Positions 1 through 9,399 of a stretch of DNA of 64,000 nt are shown in pieces. Under the pieces are notes generated by a model that searched no databases, was not told the origin of the DNA, and saw only the letters and a program-made list of their open reading frames with translations. Origin of the DNA: Humibacter sp. RRB41 (GTDB taxonomy: Bacteria; Actinomycetota; Actinomycetes; Actinomycetales; Microbacteriaceae); NCBI RefSeq assembly GCF_022761015.1, contig NZ_JAKWJQ010000002.1:372001-436000 (forward strand), written 5' to 3'. A program made the translations under genes and the position numbers. The stretch's first letter is position 1; every line of letters begins with the position of its first letter.

Positions 1-24
1 ATGGCGCCAGCACGGGAGAGGGAT

Positions 25-423
25 CTACTCGTCGGTCTTCTTCGACGGTGCGTCGGCATCCTCGATCCGCTCGCCGTATGCCGGCTTCTCGTCGATGGCT
101 GGAGTCTCTGTGGTCGACGCCGCGGCATCCGCCGGGCTCTCCTCTTCGGTGACCTCAGGGGAGGTCTCGACGCGACCGATGGTCTGACGGTGCACGGTGA
201 GGATGTGTCCGGGGCTGGTCTCGAGCTCGACCTTGTTGGTCTCTTCGTCGATCGACACGATGGTCCCGAAGACCCCGAAGTTGGTCATGACAGTAGCGCC
301 GGGCACCACCTGCTTCTGCAGTTCGGACGCCTGCTTCTGCCGCCTCCTGCTGCTGCGGAACATGAAGAAGATGAGGGCGGCCAGGATGACGACCATGACA
401 ACGGTCAGGATGTTCTGATCCAA
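25..423 (-). CDS. yajC: Preprotein translocase subunit YajC
   Basis: Small accessory subunit of the SecDF-YajC membrane complex that assists Sec-dependent export. One N-terminal transmembrane segment (about residues 4-24, ending IFFMF) is followed by the basic run RSSRRRQKQ and the conserved core with VPGATVMTNFGVFGTI; the C-terminal tail is acidic and low in complexity. I place the start at TTG 423 because GGAAGG lies 9 nt upstream and the family begins right before the membrane helix; GTG 465 would give 146 aa but has no clear ribosome site. It follows ruvB in the order ruvC-ruvA-ruvB-yajC; secD would be expected beyond the left edge. Family is certain, the start less so. Confidence 0.9.
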   Translation of the reverse strand: MDQNILTVVMVVILAALIFFMFRSSRRRQKQASELQKQVVPGATVMTNFGVFGTIVSIDEETNKVELETSPGHILTVHRQTIGRVETSPEVTEEESPADAAASTTETPAIDEKPAYGERIEDADAPSKKTDE

Positions 424-497
424 GTTGGAAAACCTTCCGGGGATGAGGGGGCGCGGGACAACCACCTCATACGCATGGGGGCTGCAAGCTACCTAGG

Positions 498-503
498 ATT
501 ATA
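498..503 (-). promoter_or_regulatory. Possible -10 box for yajC
   Basis: A consensus TATAAT read on the minus strand overlaps the ruvB stop codon (CTATAAT) and lies about 75 bp before the yajC start. No good -35 hexamer is visible at 16-18 bp, so this is only a candidate for separate yajC/secDF transcription. Confidence 0.3.
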
Positions 504-1536
504 GGTCATCCGTGAACAGTGCTTGCTGCGCGTCAGCCGGGGGCTTCCTCGGTGTTCCGAAGTGCTGCCACGCCATCGCGGTGGCCACGCGACCGCGCGG
601 GGTGCGCGACAACAGACCGATCCGGACGAGGAACGGCTCGACGACCGACTCGATCGTGTCCGCCTCTTCCCCCACCGAGACCGCGAGGGTGCTGAGCCCG
701 ACCGGCCCGCCGTCGAATCTGGTCAGAATCACCTGCATGACGGCTCTGTCGATGCGGTCCAAGCCGAGTTCGTCGACGTCGTAGAGCTCGAGGGCGGCCC
801 GAACTGCGTCCAGATCGGCGCGTCCGCCGTGCACCAGGGCGAAGTCGCGCACTCGCCGCAGCAGGCGGTTGGCGATGCGCGGCGTCCCACGGCATCTGCC
901 GGCGATCTCTGCGATGGCCTCGCGGTCGATCTCGAAGTCGAGGAGGGTCGCCGCACGCACCAGCACCTGCTCGAGCTCGGCGTCGTCATAGAACTCGAGG
1001 TGGGCGGTGAAGCCGAACCTGTCGCGCAAGGGGTTGGGCAGTAAGCCGGATCGCGTTGTGGCACCCACCATCGTGAACGGCGCGAGATCGAGCGGAATCG
1101 ACGTCGCCCCAGCCCCTTTGCCGACCATGATGTCGATGCGGAAGTCCTCCATCGCGAGGTACAGCATCTCTTCGGCGGATCGGGCCATGCGATGGATCTC
1201 GTCGATGAAGAGCACTTCACCGGGCATGAGAGAGGAAAGCAGCGCAGCCAGATCTCCCGCGTGCTGGATGGCAGGGCCGCTCGACATGCGCAGATTCCTG
1301 CCGCTCTCGTGCGCGACGATCATGGCGAGTGTCGTCTTGCCGAGGCCGGGAGGACCGGCCAGCAGAATGTGGTCCGGTGTTCGATCCTGCATGCGCGCCG
1401 CGGTGAGCAGCAGTTGCAACTGGCCGCGAACCTTCGACTGTCCGACGAATTCGCCGAGGGACTTCGGCCGTAGAGCGCCCTCGAATGCCAGCTCGGCTTC
1501 GGACTGCGCCTGAGGTGCGGTCAGGTCGTCGCTCAT
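499..1536 (-). CDS. ruvB: Holliday junction branch migration ATPase RuvB
   Basis: Hexameric AAA+ motor that drives branch migration of Holliday junctions together with RuvA, before resolution by RuvC. At 345 aa it is of usual family length. The Walker A motif GPPGLGKTT is at residues 61-69, Walker B LFIDEIHR around 109-116, and the sensor region [18 protein letters not shown] is intact; the C-terminal winged-helix domain follows. Its ATG overlaps the ruvA stop as ATGA, indicating translational coupling. With ruvC and ruvA it forms the usual resolvasome operon. Confidence 0.98.
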   Translation of the reverse strand: MSDDLTAPQAQSEAELAFEGALRPKSLGEFVGQSKVRGQLQLLLTAARMQDRTPDHILLAGPPGLGKTTLAMIVAHESGRNLRMSSGPAIQHAGDLAALLSSLMPGEVLFIDEIHRMARSAEEMLYLAMEDFRIDIMVGKGAGATSIPLDLAPFTMVGATTRSGLLPNPLRDRFGFTAHLEFYDDAELEQVLVRAATLLDFEIDREAIAEIAGRCRGTPRIANRLLRRVRDFALVHGGRADLDAVRAALELYDVDELGLDRIDRAVMQVILTRFDGGPVGLSTLAVSVGEEADTIESVVEPFLVRIGLLSRTPRGRVATAMAWQHFGTPRKPPADAQQALFTDDL

Positions 1537-2150
1537 ACCTGCTGCCTCGCCGTCGGACCGAGGCGTGACAACGCGAGCCTCAGCAGCGCCTGCACGGTGT
1601 CGCGCTCCGGTTCGGCGTACTCGTCGGTGATCTCGCGTATGGCGTCGGACGCGGTGCGCTCCGGCCAGCCGAGACCGACCAACGCGATGACCACACTGCC
1701 AGCGACATCCGTGCTGGGAATCTGGGCGACCGTCTGCACCGGCTTCGCGGGGGCGAAGAGCTTGCCCGTGAGCGACACGACGATGAGCTTCGCCGTCTTC
1801 GGACCGATCCCCGACACCCTGCGGAAGGCCGCATCGTCGTCGGAGGCGACGGCCATCGCGATCTCGTCTGGCGAGAGTTCGGCGAGCACACCGAGCGCGG
1901 ACTTCGGGCCGACGCCCGACACCCCGATCAGCGCGTCGAACACGCCGAGGTGTTCTCGAGCCGGAAAGCCGAAGAGCGACACCGACTCCTGGCGCACCAC
2001 CATCGATGTGTGCAGGGTCGCTTCCTCGCCGACGCGCAGCGAGCGTGCGTATCCCGGCGTCACCTGCACGGCGTAACCGACTCCCCCGACGTCGATGACG
2101 GCCATGCCGTCGGATGCCTGCAGCACGATTCCGCGAAGGGAGGAGATCAC
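1533..2150 (-). CDS. ruvA: Holliday junction branch migration complex subunit RuvA
   Basis: Tetrameric protein that binds the four-way junction and loads RuvB. The 205-aa protein has the N-terminal OB-fold domain ([10 protein letters not shown]...), the two helix-hairpin-helix motifs seen as [14 protein letters not shown] and [14 protein letters not shown], and a C-terminal RuvB-binding domain. It starts with GTG overlapping the ruvC stop (GTGA) and ends in an ATGA overlap with ruvB, so the three genes are tightly coupled. Confidence 0.98.
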   Translation of the reverse strand: MISSLRGIVLQASDGMAVIDVGGVGYAVQVTPGYARSLRVGEEATLHTSMVVRQESVSLFGFPAREHLGVFDALIGVSGVGPKSALGVLAELSPDEIAMAVASDDDAAFRRVSGIGPKTAKLIVVSLTGKLFAPAKPVQTVAQIPSTDVAGSVVIALVGLGWPERTASDAIREITDEYAEPERDTVQALLRLALSRLGPTARQQV

Positions 2151-2728
2151 CTCGTCAGCCTACGGGGCGCGGACGACGCTCCCGTGGCCTTCTCTGCGGC
2201 GCGCCATGCCTGCTGGGCGGCGGTGAGCGTGCCGGTGCTCTGGCTCGCCGACCCGATCGGGGTGCGCCACGCGTGGCAGATGGCGATGGCGAGGGCGTCG
2301 GCTGCGTCGGCGGGCTTGGGGATGTCAGCCAAGCCGAGCACGCGGGCCACCATGTTCTGCACCTGCCGTTTGTCTGCCGACCCGTAGCCGGTGATCGCCG
2401 CCTTCACTTCGCTGGGGGTGTGAAGGCCGACCGTGAGACCGCGGGCCGCAGCAGCGTGGAGCGCGACGCCGCTGATCTGAGCGACGCCCATCACGGTTCG
2501 CACGTTGTGCTGGGCGAAGACCCGCTCGATCGCGACGGCGTCGGGACTGTGCTCGTCCATCAGCGCTTCGATCCCGCGTCCCACCGCGAGGAGACGGCGC
2601 TCGAGCGGCATGGCGGCATCCGTGCGGATGACCGTGACTGCAACCAGCGTCGCACGACGATCCGGCGTGACGTCGACGACGCCGACACCACAGCGGGTGA
2701 GTCCGGGGTCGATCCCGAGCACCCGCAC
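2147..2728 (-). CDS. ruvC: Crossover junction endodeoxyribonuclease RuvC
   Basis: Dimeric resolvase that cuts Holliday junctions. The RNase H-like fold carries the expected acidic residues: Asp7 in [10 protein letters not shown], Glu in VAIERVF, and the C-terminal [12 protein letters not shown] pair. At 193 aa it is of typical length, with an Ala/Ser-rich tail. It starts with GTG 10 nt after the upstream yebC-type gene and overlaps ruvA by GTGA, so it leads the ruvCAB unit and probably shares the upstream transcript. Confidence 0.97.
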   Translation of the reverse strand: MRVLGIDPGLTRCGVGVVDVTPDRRATLVAVTVIRTDAAMPLERRLLAVGRGIEALMDEHSPDAVAIERVFAQHNVRTVMGVAQISGVALHAAAARGLTVGLHTPSEVKAAITGYGSADKRQVQNMVARVLGLADIPKPADAADALAIAICHAWRTPIGSASQSTGTLTAAQQAWRAAEKATGASSAPRRLTR

Positions 2729-2738
2729 GACGGATGCC

Positions 2739-3497
2739 TTACTCGTCGTCTTCGAGCTCGGCCTGCACCTCGGGGGTCAGATCGAGATTGGTGTAGATGT
2801 TCTGCACGTCGTCGGAGTCTTCGAGGGCGTCGATCAACCGGAACACCTTGCGGGCGGTCTCGGCGTCCGCCTCGATCTTGACCTGGGCCACGAACTCGAC
2901 GTCGGCCGAGTCGTAGTCGATGCCGGAGTCCTGAAGAGCCGTACGCGTAGCGACCAGATCGCTCGCTTCGGTGATCACCTCGAATGAGTCGCCCTGCGAA
3001 GCGACCTCCTCCGCGCCCGCGTCGAGCACAGCCGTGAGGACGTCGTCTTCGGTCGTTCCCTCACCGGGAACGACGATGACGCCCTTGCGGTGGAAGTTGT
3101 AGGAGACGGATCCGGGATCGGCCATCGTGCCGCCGTTGCGGGTCATCAGAGTGCGCACGTCGGCCGCAGCACGGTTCTTGTTGTCGGTGAGGCACTCGAT
3201 CAAGAGAGCGACGCCGTTGGGTCCGTACCCCTCGTACATGATCGTCGCGTAGTCGACCGACTCACCACTGAGACCTGCACCGCGCTTGATGGCCCGATCG
3301 ATGTTGTCGTTCGGCACGGAGGTCTTCTTGGCCTTCTGCACCGCGTCGACGAGGGTGGGGTTGCCGGAGAGATCGGCGCCGCCGACCTTCGCTGCGACCT
3401 CGATGTTCTTGATGAGTTTGGCGAACGACTTCGCACGGCGCTGGTCGATGACCGCTTTCTTGTGCTTGGTCGTCGCCCACTTGGAATGCCCGGACAT
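2739..3497 (-). CDS. YebC/PmpR family protein (TACO1 family)
   Basis: A 252-aa member of the YebC/TACO1 family. Members have been described as DNA-binding regulators and, more recently, as factors that help ribosomes through proline stretches; the sequence cannot decide between the two. It begins with the family hallmark [15 protein letters not shown] at ATG 3497, preceded by AGGAGAG, and keeps [10 protein letters not shown] and [14 protein letters not shown]. It sits just upstream of ruvC, a very common neighbourhood in bacteria, and probably shares the operon. Confidence 0.95.
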   Translation of the reverse strand: MSGHSKWATTKHKKAVIDQRRAKSFAKLIKNIEVAAKVGGADLSGNPTLVDAVQKAKKTSVPNDNIDRAIKRGAGLSGESVDYATIMYEGYGPNGVALLIECLTDNKNRAAADVRTLMTRNGGTMADPGSVSYNFHRKGVIVVPGEGTTEDDVLTAVLDAGAEEVASQGDSFEVITEASDLVATRTALQDSGIDYDSADVEFVAQVKIEADAETARKVFRLIDALEDSDDVQNIYTNLDLTPEVQAELEDDE

Positions 3498-3553
3498 GTC
3501 TCTCCTGCGTAGAAAACCTTGGGTGCTCGAGCGCACCGCCCAGCCATTGTAGG

Positions 3554-4174
3554 TCAGGGCGTGGCGCTGGCGGTGTCGGCCACGGCGCGGACGCGTCGCA
3601 GGAAATACTCGTGGAACACCGTATTACCGGTCATTTCGGGGTGGAACGAGGTGCCGATCAGATTGCCCTGTTCGACGGCGACGACACGCCCGTCGCCCAG
3701 CGACGCGAGCGTGGTCGCCGCGTCGCCGACCGACTCGACGATCGGTGCTCGGATGAACACCGCATGCATCGGCTCGTCTGCAACCGACGGAACCGACAGC
3801 TCGGTCTCGAACGACTCCAGCTGCGACCCGAAAGCATTTCGCCGAACCGTGACGTCGAGCCCTCCGAGCGTCTGCTGCCCAGGGCTCGCGTCTTCCACAC
3901 GGTCGGCGAGCATGATCAGACCGGCGCAGGTGCCGTATACCGGCATCCCGGAGCGGATGCGCTGCCGTAGCGACTCGAAGAGTCCGAACGACCGCGCGAG
4001 CTTGTCCATCACGCTCGACTCGCCACCGGGGATGACGAGTCCCTGCACCTCATCGAGCTCACTCGGTCGTCGAACCGGAACGACGTCGGCGCCGAGACCC
4101 GAGAGGACCCGCACGTGCTCGCGCACGTCGCCCTGAAGCGCGAGAACGCCGACCTTCGGATGTTTCGCCGTCAC
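3554..4174 (-). CDS. pdxT: Pyridoxal 5'-phosphate synthase glutaminase subunit PdxT
   Basis: Class I glutaminase that supplies ammonia to PdxS for DXP-independent PLP synthesis. The 206-aa protein has [13 protein letters not shown] at the N terminus, [10 protein letters not shown], the nucleophile cysteine in [10 protein letters not shown], and the His-Glu pair in SFHPEMT. The start is GTG 4174, which overlaps the pdxS stop as GTGA; another GTG lies directly upstream at 4177. Coupling to pdxS fits the 12+12 PdxS/PdxT complex. Confidence 0.97.
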   Translation of the reverse strand: MTAKHPKVGVLALQGDVREHVRVLSGLGADVVPVRRPSELDEVQGLVIPGGESSVMDKLARSFGLFESLRQRIRSGMPVYGTCAGLIMLADRVEDASPGQQTLGGLDVTVRRNAFGSQLESFETELSVPSVADEPMHAVFIRAPIVESVGDAATTLASLGDGRVVAVEQGNLIGTSFHPEMTGNTVFHEYFLRRVRAVADTASATP

Positions 4175-5073
4175 CACCCGCGCTCGGCCAGTCGGTGCGG
4201 CGCGGGCAGATCGCCCACGTTGATGCCGACCATCGCCTCGCCCAGTCCGCGCGACACTTCGGCGATCACCGACGGGTCGTCGTAGAACGTCGTCGCCTTC
4301 ACGATCGCCGCGGCACGTTGTTCGGGATTGCCGGATTTGAAGATTCCGGAGCCCACGAACACGCCATCAGCACCAAGCTGCATCATCATCGCGGCATCCG
4401 CCGGCGTGGCGACGCCGCCTGCGGTGAACAGCACGACCGGAAGCTTGCCGGTGGACGCGACCTCGGCCACCAGATCGTGCGGCGCCTGCAGCTCCTTCGC
4501 CGCGACGTAGAGCTCGTCCTTCGTCATCGACTTCAGGGTGTTGATCTCGCTCGTGATCTGGCGGATGTGCTTCGTCGCCTCTGAGACATCCCCCGTTCCG
4601 GCCTCGCCCTTGGACCGGATCATCGCAGCGCCCTCATTGATGCGCCGGAGCGCTTCACCCAGATTGGTCGCGCCGCACACGAACGGGACTGTGAACTGCC
4701 ACTTGTCGATGTGGTTCACGTAGTCGGCAGGCGAAAGCACTTCGGACTCGTCGATGTAGTCGACGTCGAGAGCCTGCAGAACCTGCGCCTCGACGAAGTG
4801 GCCGATGCGCGCCTTCGCCATCACCGGCACCGAGACCTCGGCGATGATCGCCTCGATCAGATCGGGATCGCTCATCCTGGCCACGCCGCCCTGGGCACGG
4901 ATGTCCGCAGGGACTCGCTCGAGGGCCATCACGGCGACGGCGCCGGCATCCTCGGCGATCCTGGCCTGTTCGGGCGTGACGACGTCCATGATGACGCCGC
5001 CTTTGAGCATCTTGGCCAGCCCGCGCTTCACACGGTCGGAGCCGAACTGCTGGGTCGGGTTGGTGTCGGTCAT
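4171..5073 (-). CDS. pdxS: Pyridoxal 5'-phosphate synthase lyase subunit PdxS
   Basis: Builds PLP from ribose 5-phosphate, glyceraldehyde 3-phosphate and ammonia from PdxT. The 300-aa TIM barrel carries the Schiff-base lysines in VMAKARIGH and [11 protein letters not shown], plus [19 protein letters not shown] of the phosphate site. The start is ATG 5073 ([18 protein letters not shown]). A TAGGAT hexamer lies 8 nt upstream, so the message may be leaderless. The gene is divergent from pdxY, giving synthesis and salvage of vitamin B6 side by side. Confidence 0.98.
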   Translation of the reverse strand: MTDTNPTQQFGSDRVKRGLAKMLKGGVIMDVVTPEQARIAEDAGAVAVMALERVPADIRAQGGVARMSDPDLIEAIIAEVSVPVMAKARIGHFVEAQVLQALDVDYIDESEVLSPADYVNHIDKWQFTVPFVCGATNLGEALRRINEGAAMIRSKGEAGTGDVSEATKHIRQITSEINTLKSMTKDELYVAAKELQAPHDLVAEVASTGKLPVVLFTAGGVATPADAAMMMQLGADGVFVGSGIFKSGNPEQRAAAIVKATTFYDDPSVIAEVSRGLGEAMVGINVGDLPAPHRLAERGW

Positions 5074-5081
5074 GAACCACA

Positions 5082-5087
5082 ATCCTA
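5082..5087 (-). promoter_or_regulatory. Candidate -10 box of a leaderless pdxS transcript
   Basis: TAGGAT on the minus strand ends 8 nt before the pdxS ATG, close to the geometry of leaderless actinobacterial promoters. No -35 element is obvious. Confidence 0.4.
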
Positions 5088-5171
5088 GGCGTGCCGGATG
5101 GAGGCGGATGCGCCGGGACGGCGGGCGTGAGGAGCGGCTTCGCCCCCTCGGCATGGGAGGATCGTGCGGTG

Positions 5172-6020
5172 ATGATCCTCTCCATCCAGTCGGCAGTGGC
5201 ATACGGACACGTCGGCAACTCGGCGGCGGTTTTCCCTCTTCAGCGGATCGGCGTCGAGGTGCTGCCCGTCTACACGGTGAACTTCTCGAACCACACCGGC
5301 TACGGCGCGTGGCGTGGGCCGCTCATTCCGCCCGACGAGGTCGCCGACGTGATCACAGGTATCGAGGAGCGCGGGATCTTCCCCGAGATCGACGTCGTGC
5401 TTTCCGGCTATCAGGGCGGCGAAGGCATCGGCGACGTCATCCTCGATGCGGTCGCTCGAGTGAAGGCGGCGAATCCGAACGCGATCTACGCGTGCGACCC
5501 CGTGATGGGCAACGCCGACACGGGGTGCGTCGTGGCCCCGGCGATCCCGATCCTGATGCGCGATCGCGTGGTGCCGCACGCCGACATCATCACTCCGAAC
5601 CAGTTCGAGCTGGGCTTCCTGACGAACACGGATCCCTCCACGCTCGAGGAGACTCTCCTGTCCGTCGACCTCGTTCGAGCAACGGGGCCGTCGGTGGTGC
5701 TGGTCACCAGCGTCCTGCGCCCCGACAGGACCGATGGCACCGTCGAGATGCTCGCCGTCGATGCGAACGGAGCCTGGATCGTGCAGACACCGCTGCTCCC
5801 GATCACGGTCAGCGGGTCGGGCGACGTCACAGCAGCACTGTTCACGGCGCACTATCGGGGTACGGGCGATGCGGGAGACGCCCTCGCCCGCACGACTTCG
5901 AGCGTGTTCGACCTCATGGCGACCACTCACGAGCGGGGCGGCCGCGAGCTCGCGCTGGTCGAGTCGCAGGAGTTCTACGCCCACCCGCGCATGCAGTTCG
6001 GGGTGCACCGCATTCGCTGA
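5172..6020 (+). CDS. pdxY: Pyridoxal kinase PdxY
   Basis: Ribokinase-fold kinase that phosphorylates pyridoxal in the salvage route to PLP. The 282-aa protein begins [19 protein letters not shown], contains the substrate-site region ACDPVMGN and [12 protein letters not shown], and the ATP/anion-hole motif [11 protein letters not shown] near the C terminus. I chose ATG 5172, preceded by GGGAGG; GTG 5169 is an alternative. It is divergent from pdxS-pdxT, so both B6 routes are present, and convergent with the HIT gene 6 bp away. Confidence 0.95.
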   Translation: MILSIQSAVAYGHVGNSAAVFPLQRIGVEVLPVYTVNFSNHTGYGAWRGPLIPPDEVADVITGIEERGIFPEIDVVLSGYQGGEGIGDVILDAVARVKAANPNAIYACDPVMGNADTGCVVAPAIPILMRDRVVPHADIITPNQFELGFLTNTDPSTLEETLLSVDLVRATGPSVVLVTSVLRPDRTDGTVEMLAVDANGAWIVQTPLLPITVSGSGDVTAALFTAHYRGTGDAGDALARTTSSVFDLMATTHERGGRELALVESQEFYAHPRMQFGVHRIR

Positions 6021-6026
6021 GCCGGG

Positions 6027-6569
6027 CTAGCGCGGCCAGGCATCCGCGATCGACTGACGCATCTCGCCGAGCAGCTGCGGCAAGGCCTTCGTCTTGGCGA
6101 TGATCGGCAAGAAGTTCGCGTCCGCCTGCCAGCGCGGAACCAGGTGTTGATGCAGGTGCGATGCGATGCCGGCGCCGGCGATCTCCCCTTGATTCATGCC
6201 GATGTTGAAGCCGTCGTTGTGCGACACGAGACGGATGACCCGCATGGCGGTCTGCGTGATCGTGGCGATCTCGTCCGTCTCCTCCGGCGTCGCCTCGTCG
6301 TACAGCGACACGTGACGGTACGGACACACCAGCAGGTGCCCGCTGTTGTACGGAAAGAGGTTCAAGAGCGCGTACGCGTGCGTTCCGCGGTGAACGATCA
6401 GTGCTTCCTCGTCCGACAGGGTCGGGGCGACGCAGAAGGGGCAGTCATCGCTGTCCGGACGCTGCTGCCCTCGTTCGATGTAGACCATGCGGTGCGGGGT
6501 CCACAAGCGCTGGAACTCGTCAGGCACGCCCGCCAGATGGGCAGCGTCTTCGACGCTTACTCCGTCCAC
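6027..6569 (-). CDS. HIT-domain nucleotide hydrolase/phosphorylase
   Basis: A 180-aa histidine-triad protein. The C-terminal HIT motif is [10 protein letters not shown], and the N-terminal half has CPFC and the [11 protein letters not shown] strand of the fold. The layout matches the actinobacterial Ap4A-phosphorylase-like HIT group encoded next to thrS. The exact substrate (diadenosine polyphosphates or another nucleotide conjugate) cannot be read from the sequence. Its start overlaps the 3' end of thrS by 13 bp, so the two are probably co-transcribed; thrS makes Ap4A as a side product, which suits the pairing. Confidence 0.92.
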   Translation of the reverse strand: MDGVSVEDAAHLAGVPDEFQRLWTPHRMVYIERGQQRPDSDDCPFCVAPTLSDEEALIVHRGTHAYALLNLFPYNSGHLLVCPYRHVSLYDEATPEETDEIATITQTAMRVIRLVSHNDGFNIGMNQGEIAGAGIASHLHQHLVPRWQADANFLPIIAKTKALPQLLGEMRQSIADAWPR

Positions 6570-8536
6570 GCCGTGACCACCTGGTCATGCTCGCGAATGG
6601 AGAGCAGGATGCGCTCGACGGCGTCATCGATGGGCACGCCGTTCAACTGGGTGCCGTCTCTGAACCGGAAGCTCACCGCTCCGTTCGCGCGATCCAGCTC
6701 TCCCGCGATCAACTGGAACGGAATCTTCTGCGTCGTGGCGTTACGGATCTTCTTCTGCATGCGATCGTCCGAGCGATCGACCTCGACTCGAACGTCGTGC
6801 GCGCGCAGCCGGCGTGCGATCTCCTCGAGATACGGCGCGTACTCGTCAGCGACTGGGATGCCGACGACCTGCACAGGCGCGAGCCAGACAGGGAACGCGC
6901 CTGCATAGTGCTCGAGGAGGATCGCGAAGAAGCGCTCGATCGACCCGAGTAGCGCCCTGTGGATCATCACGGGCCGCTGGCGGGTGCCGTCCGCTGCTGT
7001 GTACTCGAGCTCGAACAGTTCGGGCTCGAAGAAGTCAAGCTGCACGGTGGAAAGCTGCCAGGTGCGACCGATCGCATCCTTGGCCTGGACCGAGATCTTC
7101 GGACCGTAGAACGCGGCTCCTCCCGGATCGTCGACGAGCTCGAGGCCGGACTCGAGTGCAACCTGACGCAGGGTCTCGGTCGCGTCTTCCCAGACCGCGT
7201 CGTCGCCGACGTACTTGTCCGGATCCTTCGTGGACAGCTCGAGGTAGAAGTCGTTCAGGCCGTACCCGCGCAGGGTCTCGAGCACGAGTTCAAGCTGCGT
7301 GGCGATCTCGGCTTTGACCTGGTCGGGGGCGACGTAGGCGTGCGCGTCGTCCTGCGTCAGACCGCGAACGCGGGTCAGCCCTGAGAGGGTTCCGCTCTTC
7401 TCATAGCGATAGACGGTGCCGAATTCTGCGAGCCTCAACGGCAGCTCACGATAGCTGCGCCCACGCGCCCTGAAGATCAGGTTGTGCATCGGGCAGTTCA
7501 TCGGCTTGAGGTAGTAGTCCTGGCCCTGCTTGACGATGTTGCCGTCGGCATCCGTCTCCTCGTCCACGTGCATGGGAGGGAACATGCCGTCCGCGTACCA
7601 CTCGAGGTGCTTGCTGATCTCGTAGAGGTGCGCCTTGGTGATGTGGGGCGTGTTGACGAGTTCGTACCCGTTGCGCAGCAGCTGGGAGCGCAGGTAGTTC
7701 TCGATCTCGTACCGGATGACGCCGCCCTTGGGGTGGAACACCGCGAGACCGGAGCCGATCTCGTCAGGGAACGAGAACAGGTCGAGCTCCGCGCCGAGCT
7801 TGCGGTGATCGCGACGCGCAGCTTCCTCCATGCGGGTCTGGTACGCGCGCAGCTCGTCCTTCGTCGGCCACGCTGTGCCGTAGACACGCTGTAGTTGCGG
7901 GTTCTTCTCGCTCCCCCGCCAGTACGCGGCGGCGACCCTGGTGAGCGTGAACCCGTTTCCGATCTGACGAGTGCTCGGCAGGTGCGGTCCGCGGCACAGA
8001 TCTTTCCAGAGCACCTCGCCCGTCTTCGGGTCGACGTTGTCGTAGATCGTCAGCTCGCCGCCGCCCACCTCGACGTTCTCGTTGTCTTGACCGAGGGCAT
8101 CCGCGGATGCCGAACCGCCCTTGAGACCGATCAGCTCGAGCTTGTACGGCTCGTCGGCGAGTTCGGCGCGCGCCTCGGCGTCGGTGACCACTCGGCGCAC
8201 GAAGCGCTGGCCCTGGCGAACGATGCGGTCCATCGCCTTCACGAGCGCCTTGAGGTCGTCCGGAGTGAACGACTGCTCGACATCGAAGTCGTAGTAGAAC
8301 CCGTCGGTGACGGGAGGGCCGATGCCCAGCTTCGCCTCCGGGTTGATGGACTGCACCGCCTGCGCGAGCACGTGAGCCGTCGAATGGCGCAGGATGTTCA
8401 GACCATCCGCCGAGTCGATGGTCACGGGAATCACGTCGTCGTCCGTCGTGATGGTCGTCGCGAGGTCCTTCAGCTCGCCGTTGACGCGCATGGCGACAAC
8501 GGAACGGTCGGGAAAGAGCTCGAAACCGTCCGGCAC
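6557..8536 (-). CDS. thrS: Threonine--tRNA ligase
   Basis: Class II synthetase that charges tRNA-Thr. The 659-aa protein has an N-terminal TGS-type domain, the editing-domain motif [13 protein letters not shown], the catalytic core with zinc-binding Cys in [11 protein letters not shown] and motif 3 [16 protein letters not shown], and the C-terminal anticodon-binding domain. I place the start at GTG 8536, which has AGGAG 7 nt upstream; the upstream in-frame ATG at 8578 lies inside the likely promoter and would add 14 residues with no ribosome site. The leader carries an inverted repeat, described separately. Confidence 0.97.
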   Translation of the reverse strand: MPDGFELFPDRSVVAMRVNGELKDLATTITTDDDVIPVTIDSADGLNILRHSTAHVLAQAVQSINPEAKLGIGPPVTDGFYYDFDVEQSFTPDDLKALVKAMDRIVRQGQRFVRRVVTDAEARAELADEPYKLELIGLKGGSASADALGQDNENVEVGGGELTIYDNVDPKTGEVLWKDLCRGPHLPSTRQIGNGFTLTRVAAAYWRGSEKNPQLQRVYGTAWPTKDELRAYQTRMEEAARRDHRKLGAELDLFSFPDEIGSGLAVFHPKGGVIRYEIENYLRSQLLRNGYELVNTPHITKAHLYEISKHLEWYADGMFPPMHVDEETDADGNIVKQGQDYYLKPMNCPMHNLIFRARGRSYRELPLRLAEFGTVYRYEKSGTLSGLTRVRGLTQDDAHAYVAPDQVKAEIATQLELVLETLRGYGLNDFYLELSTKDPDKYVGDDAVWEDATETLRQVALESGLELVDDPGGAAFYGPKISVQAKDAIGRTWQLSTVQLDFFEPELFELEYTAADGTRQRPVMIHRALLGSIERFFAILLEHYAGAFPVWLAPVQVVGIPVADEYAPYLEEIARRLRAHDVRVEVDRSDDRMQKKIRNATTQKIPFQLIAGELDRANGAVSFRFRDGTQLNGVPIDDAVERILLSIREHDQVVTAWTE

Positions 8537-8558
8537 TGTTCTACTCCTGAAGGCGTGA

Positions 8559-8583
8559 TGAAAAGGGATGCTTTTCAACTTTA
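8559..8583 (-). promoter_or_regulatory. thrS -10 box with overlapping inverted repeat
   Basis: On the minus strand, TAAAGT (8583-8578) is a plausible -10 box. It is followed immediately by a perfect inverted repeat TGAAAAG-N5-CTTTTCA (8577-8559) that would cover the start of transcription. It could be an operator or a short leader hairpin. It resembles no T-box that I can recognise. Confidence 0.45.
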
Positions 8584-8670
8584 GTGCGCGGGGCGATGGC
8601 GCTCTGACGCGTCGTCCGCTCCCGGAGTGCGCCGACGCTCCTAGCGACTCGTGCCAGGCTGGACAAGAAA

Positions 8671-8693
8671 AACCCCGGCCACGTGCCGGGGTT
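8671..8693 (-). terminator. Rho-independent terminator after the tRNA cluster
   Basis: The stem AACCCCGGC / GCCGGGGTT encloses a short loop and, read on the minus strand, is followed by a T-rich run (TTTTTCTTG). It lies just past the 3' end of tRNA-Val(GAC) and ends the minus-strand tRNA transcript. Confidence 0.8.
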
Positions 8694-8699
8694 CCATTG

Positions 8700-8771
8700 T
8701 GCGCGATACTGGGATCGAACCAGTGACCTCTTCCGTGTCAGGGAAGCGCGCTACCGCTGCGCCAATCGCGC
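8700..8771 (-). tRNA. tRNA-Val (anticodon GAC)
   Basis: A 72-nt cloverleaf with acceptor stem GCGCGAT/ATCGCGC, D-arm with GCGCAGCGGTAGCGC, anticodon arm CTTCC-CTGACAC-GGAAG and T-arm with GGTTCGATCC. The anticodon is GAC. The 3' CCA is not encoded. Confidence 0.95.
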
Positions 8772-8809
8772 CTGTAAAGGCTGTTGCTTTGTCCGGCCGG
8801 AACCGGGAG

Positions 8810-8883
8810 TGGAGGTGGCGACGGGATTCGAACCCGTGTATACGGCTTTGCAGGCCGCTGCCTCGCCTCTCGGCCACGCCACC
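8810..8883 (-). tRNA. tRNA-Cys (anticodon GCA)
   Basis: Acceptor stem GGTGGCG/CGCCACC, anticodon loop CTGCAAA with anticodon GCA, and T-arm with GGTTCGAATCC. The body is 8813-8883 (71 nt). The 3' CCA is genomically encoded at 8810-8812, unlike the other tRNAs of this cluster. Confidence 0.95.
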
Positions 8884-8946
8884 GTGTGTGGGTTCGTGTG
8901 TGGCTTCCCACTACCTTGTACCGGCGTTGCCGCCGACTCACACTCG

Positions 8947-9018
8947 AGCGGATGACGAGATTCGAACTCGCGACCCTCACCTTGGCAAGGTGATGCGCTA
9001 CCACTGCGCCACATCCGC
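8947..9018 (-). tRNA. tRNA-Gly (anticodon GCC)
   Basis: A 72-nt cloverleaf with acceptor stem GCGGATG/CATCCGC, anticodon arm CACCT-TGCCA-AGGTG giving anticodon GCC, and T-arm with AGTTCGAATCT. It is the first gene of the minus-strand Gly-Cys-Val run, an order common in actinobacteria. CCA is not encoded. Confidence 0.95.
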
Positions 9019-9212
9019 ATTTCACATCGCATTTCTGCGTGCTTTGAAACTGTAGCCGATCATCCGACGGATGTTCAAACTGAGCGCCTTGTGTGTCGGA
9101 CTCCCGCGCACGTCATCCATCGACGCGCCCGAGCCGGCCGCGTCGATGTGCGTCGGGTCACCAAGGTCCGCTAGTATCGGTAGCCGCGGCACCGAGAAAT
9201 CGGACGCCATGC
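9019..9212. other. Intergenic region between divergent tRNA genes
   Basis: No gene is supported here. On the plus strand TAGTAT at 9172-9177 is a good -10 box for tRNA-Val(CAC), about 36 bp before the mature 5' end. A weak reading frame exists on the minus strand but has no ribosome site or family resemblance. Confidence 0.5.
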
Positions 9213-9285
9213 GGGCGATTGGCGCAGTTGGTAGCGCGCTTCCTTCACACGGAAGAGGTCATCGGTTCGAGTCCGGTATCGCCCA
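9213..9285 (+). tRNA. tRNA-Val (anticodon CAC)
   Basis: A 73-nt cloverleaf with acceptor stem GGGCGAT/ATCGCCC, anticodon arm CTTCC-TTCACAC-GGAAG giving CAC, and T-arm with GGTTCGAGTCC. It reads GUG and complements the GAC-anticodon valine tRNA on the opposite strand nearby. CCA is not encoded. Confidence 0.95.
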
Positions 9286-9289
9286 CAGG

Positions 9290-9314
9290 AACCCCTGATG
9301 AATCGGGGGTTTTC
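9290..9314 (+). terminator. Terminator after tRNA-Val(CAC)
   Basis: AACCCC pairs with GGGGTT around a loop and is followed by TTT. It lies 5 nt past the tRNA 3' end. Confidence 0.75.
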
Positions 9315-9349
9315 GTGTTTCTGGAGCTCCGCTTCGTCCCGATGCAACG

Positions 9350-9383
9350 CGAAAGGAGCGCCGCCGAAGCGACGCCCCTTTCG
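9350..9383 (-). terminator. Hairpin downstream of amt
   Basis: CGAAAGG-A-GCG pairs with CGC-C-CCTTTCG with one internal mismatch, 17 bp past the amt stop on the minus strand. There is no strong T-tract, so termination efficiency is uncertain. Confidence 0.5.
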
Positions 9384-9399
9384 TCAGTGAGCTGAACGA

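Noticed and set aside
9022-9210. A 62-codon frame between the tRNA genes
   Set aside because: It overlaps the promoter of tRNA-Val(CAC), has no ribosome site and no family resemblance.
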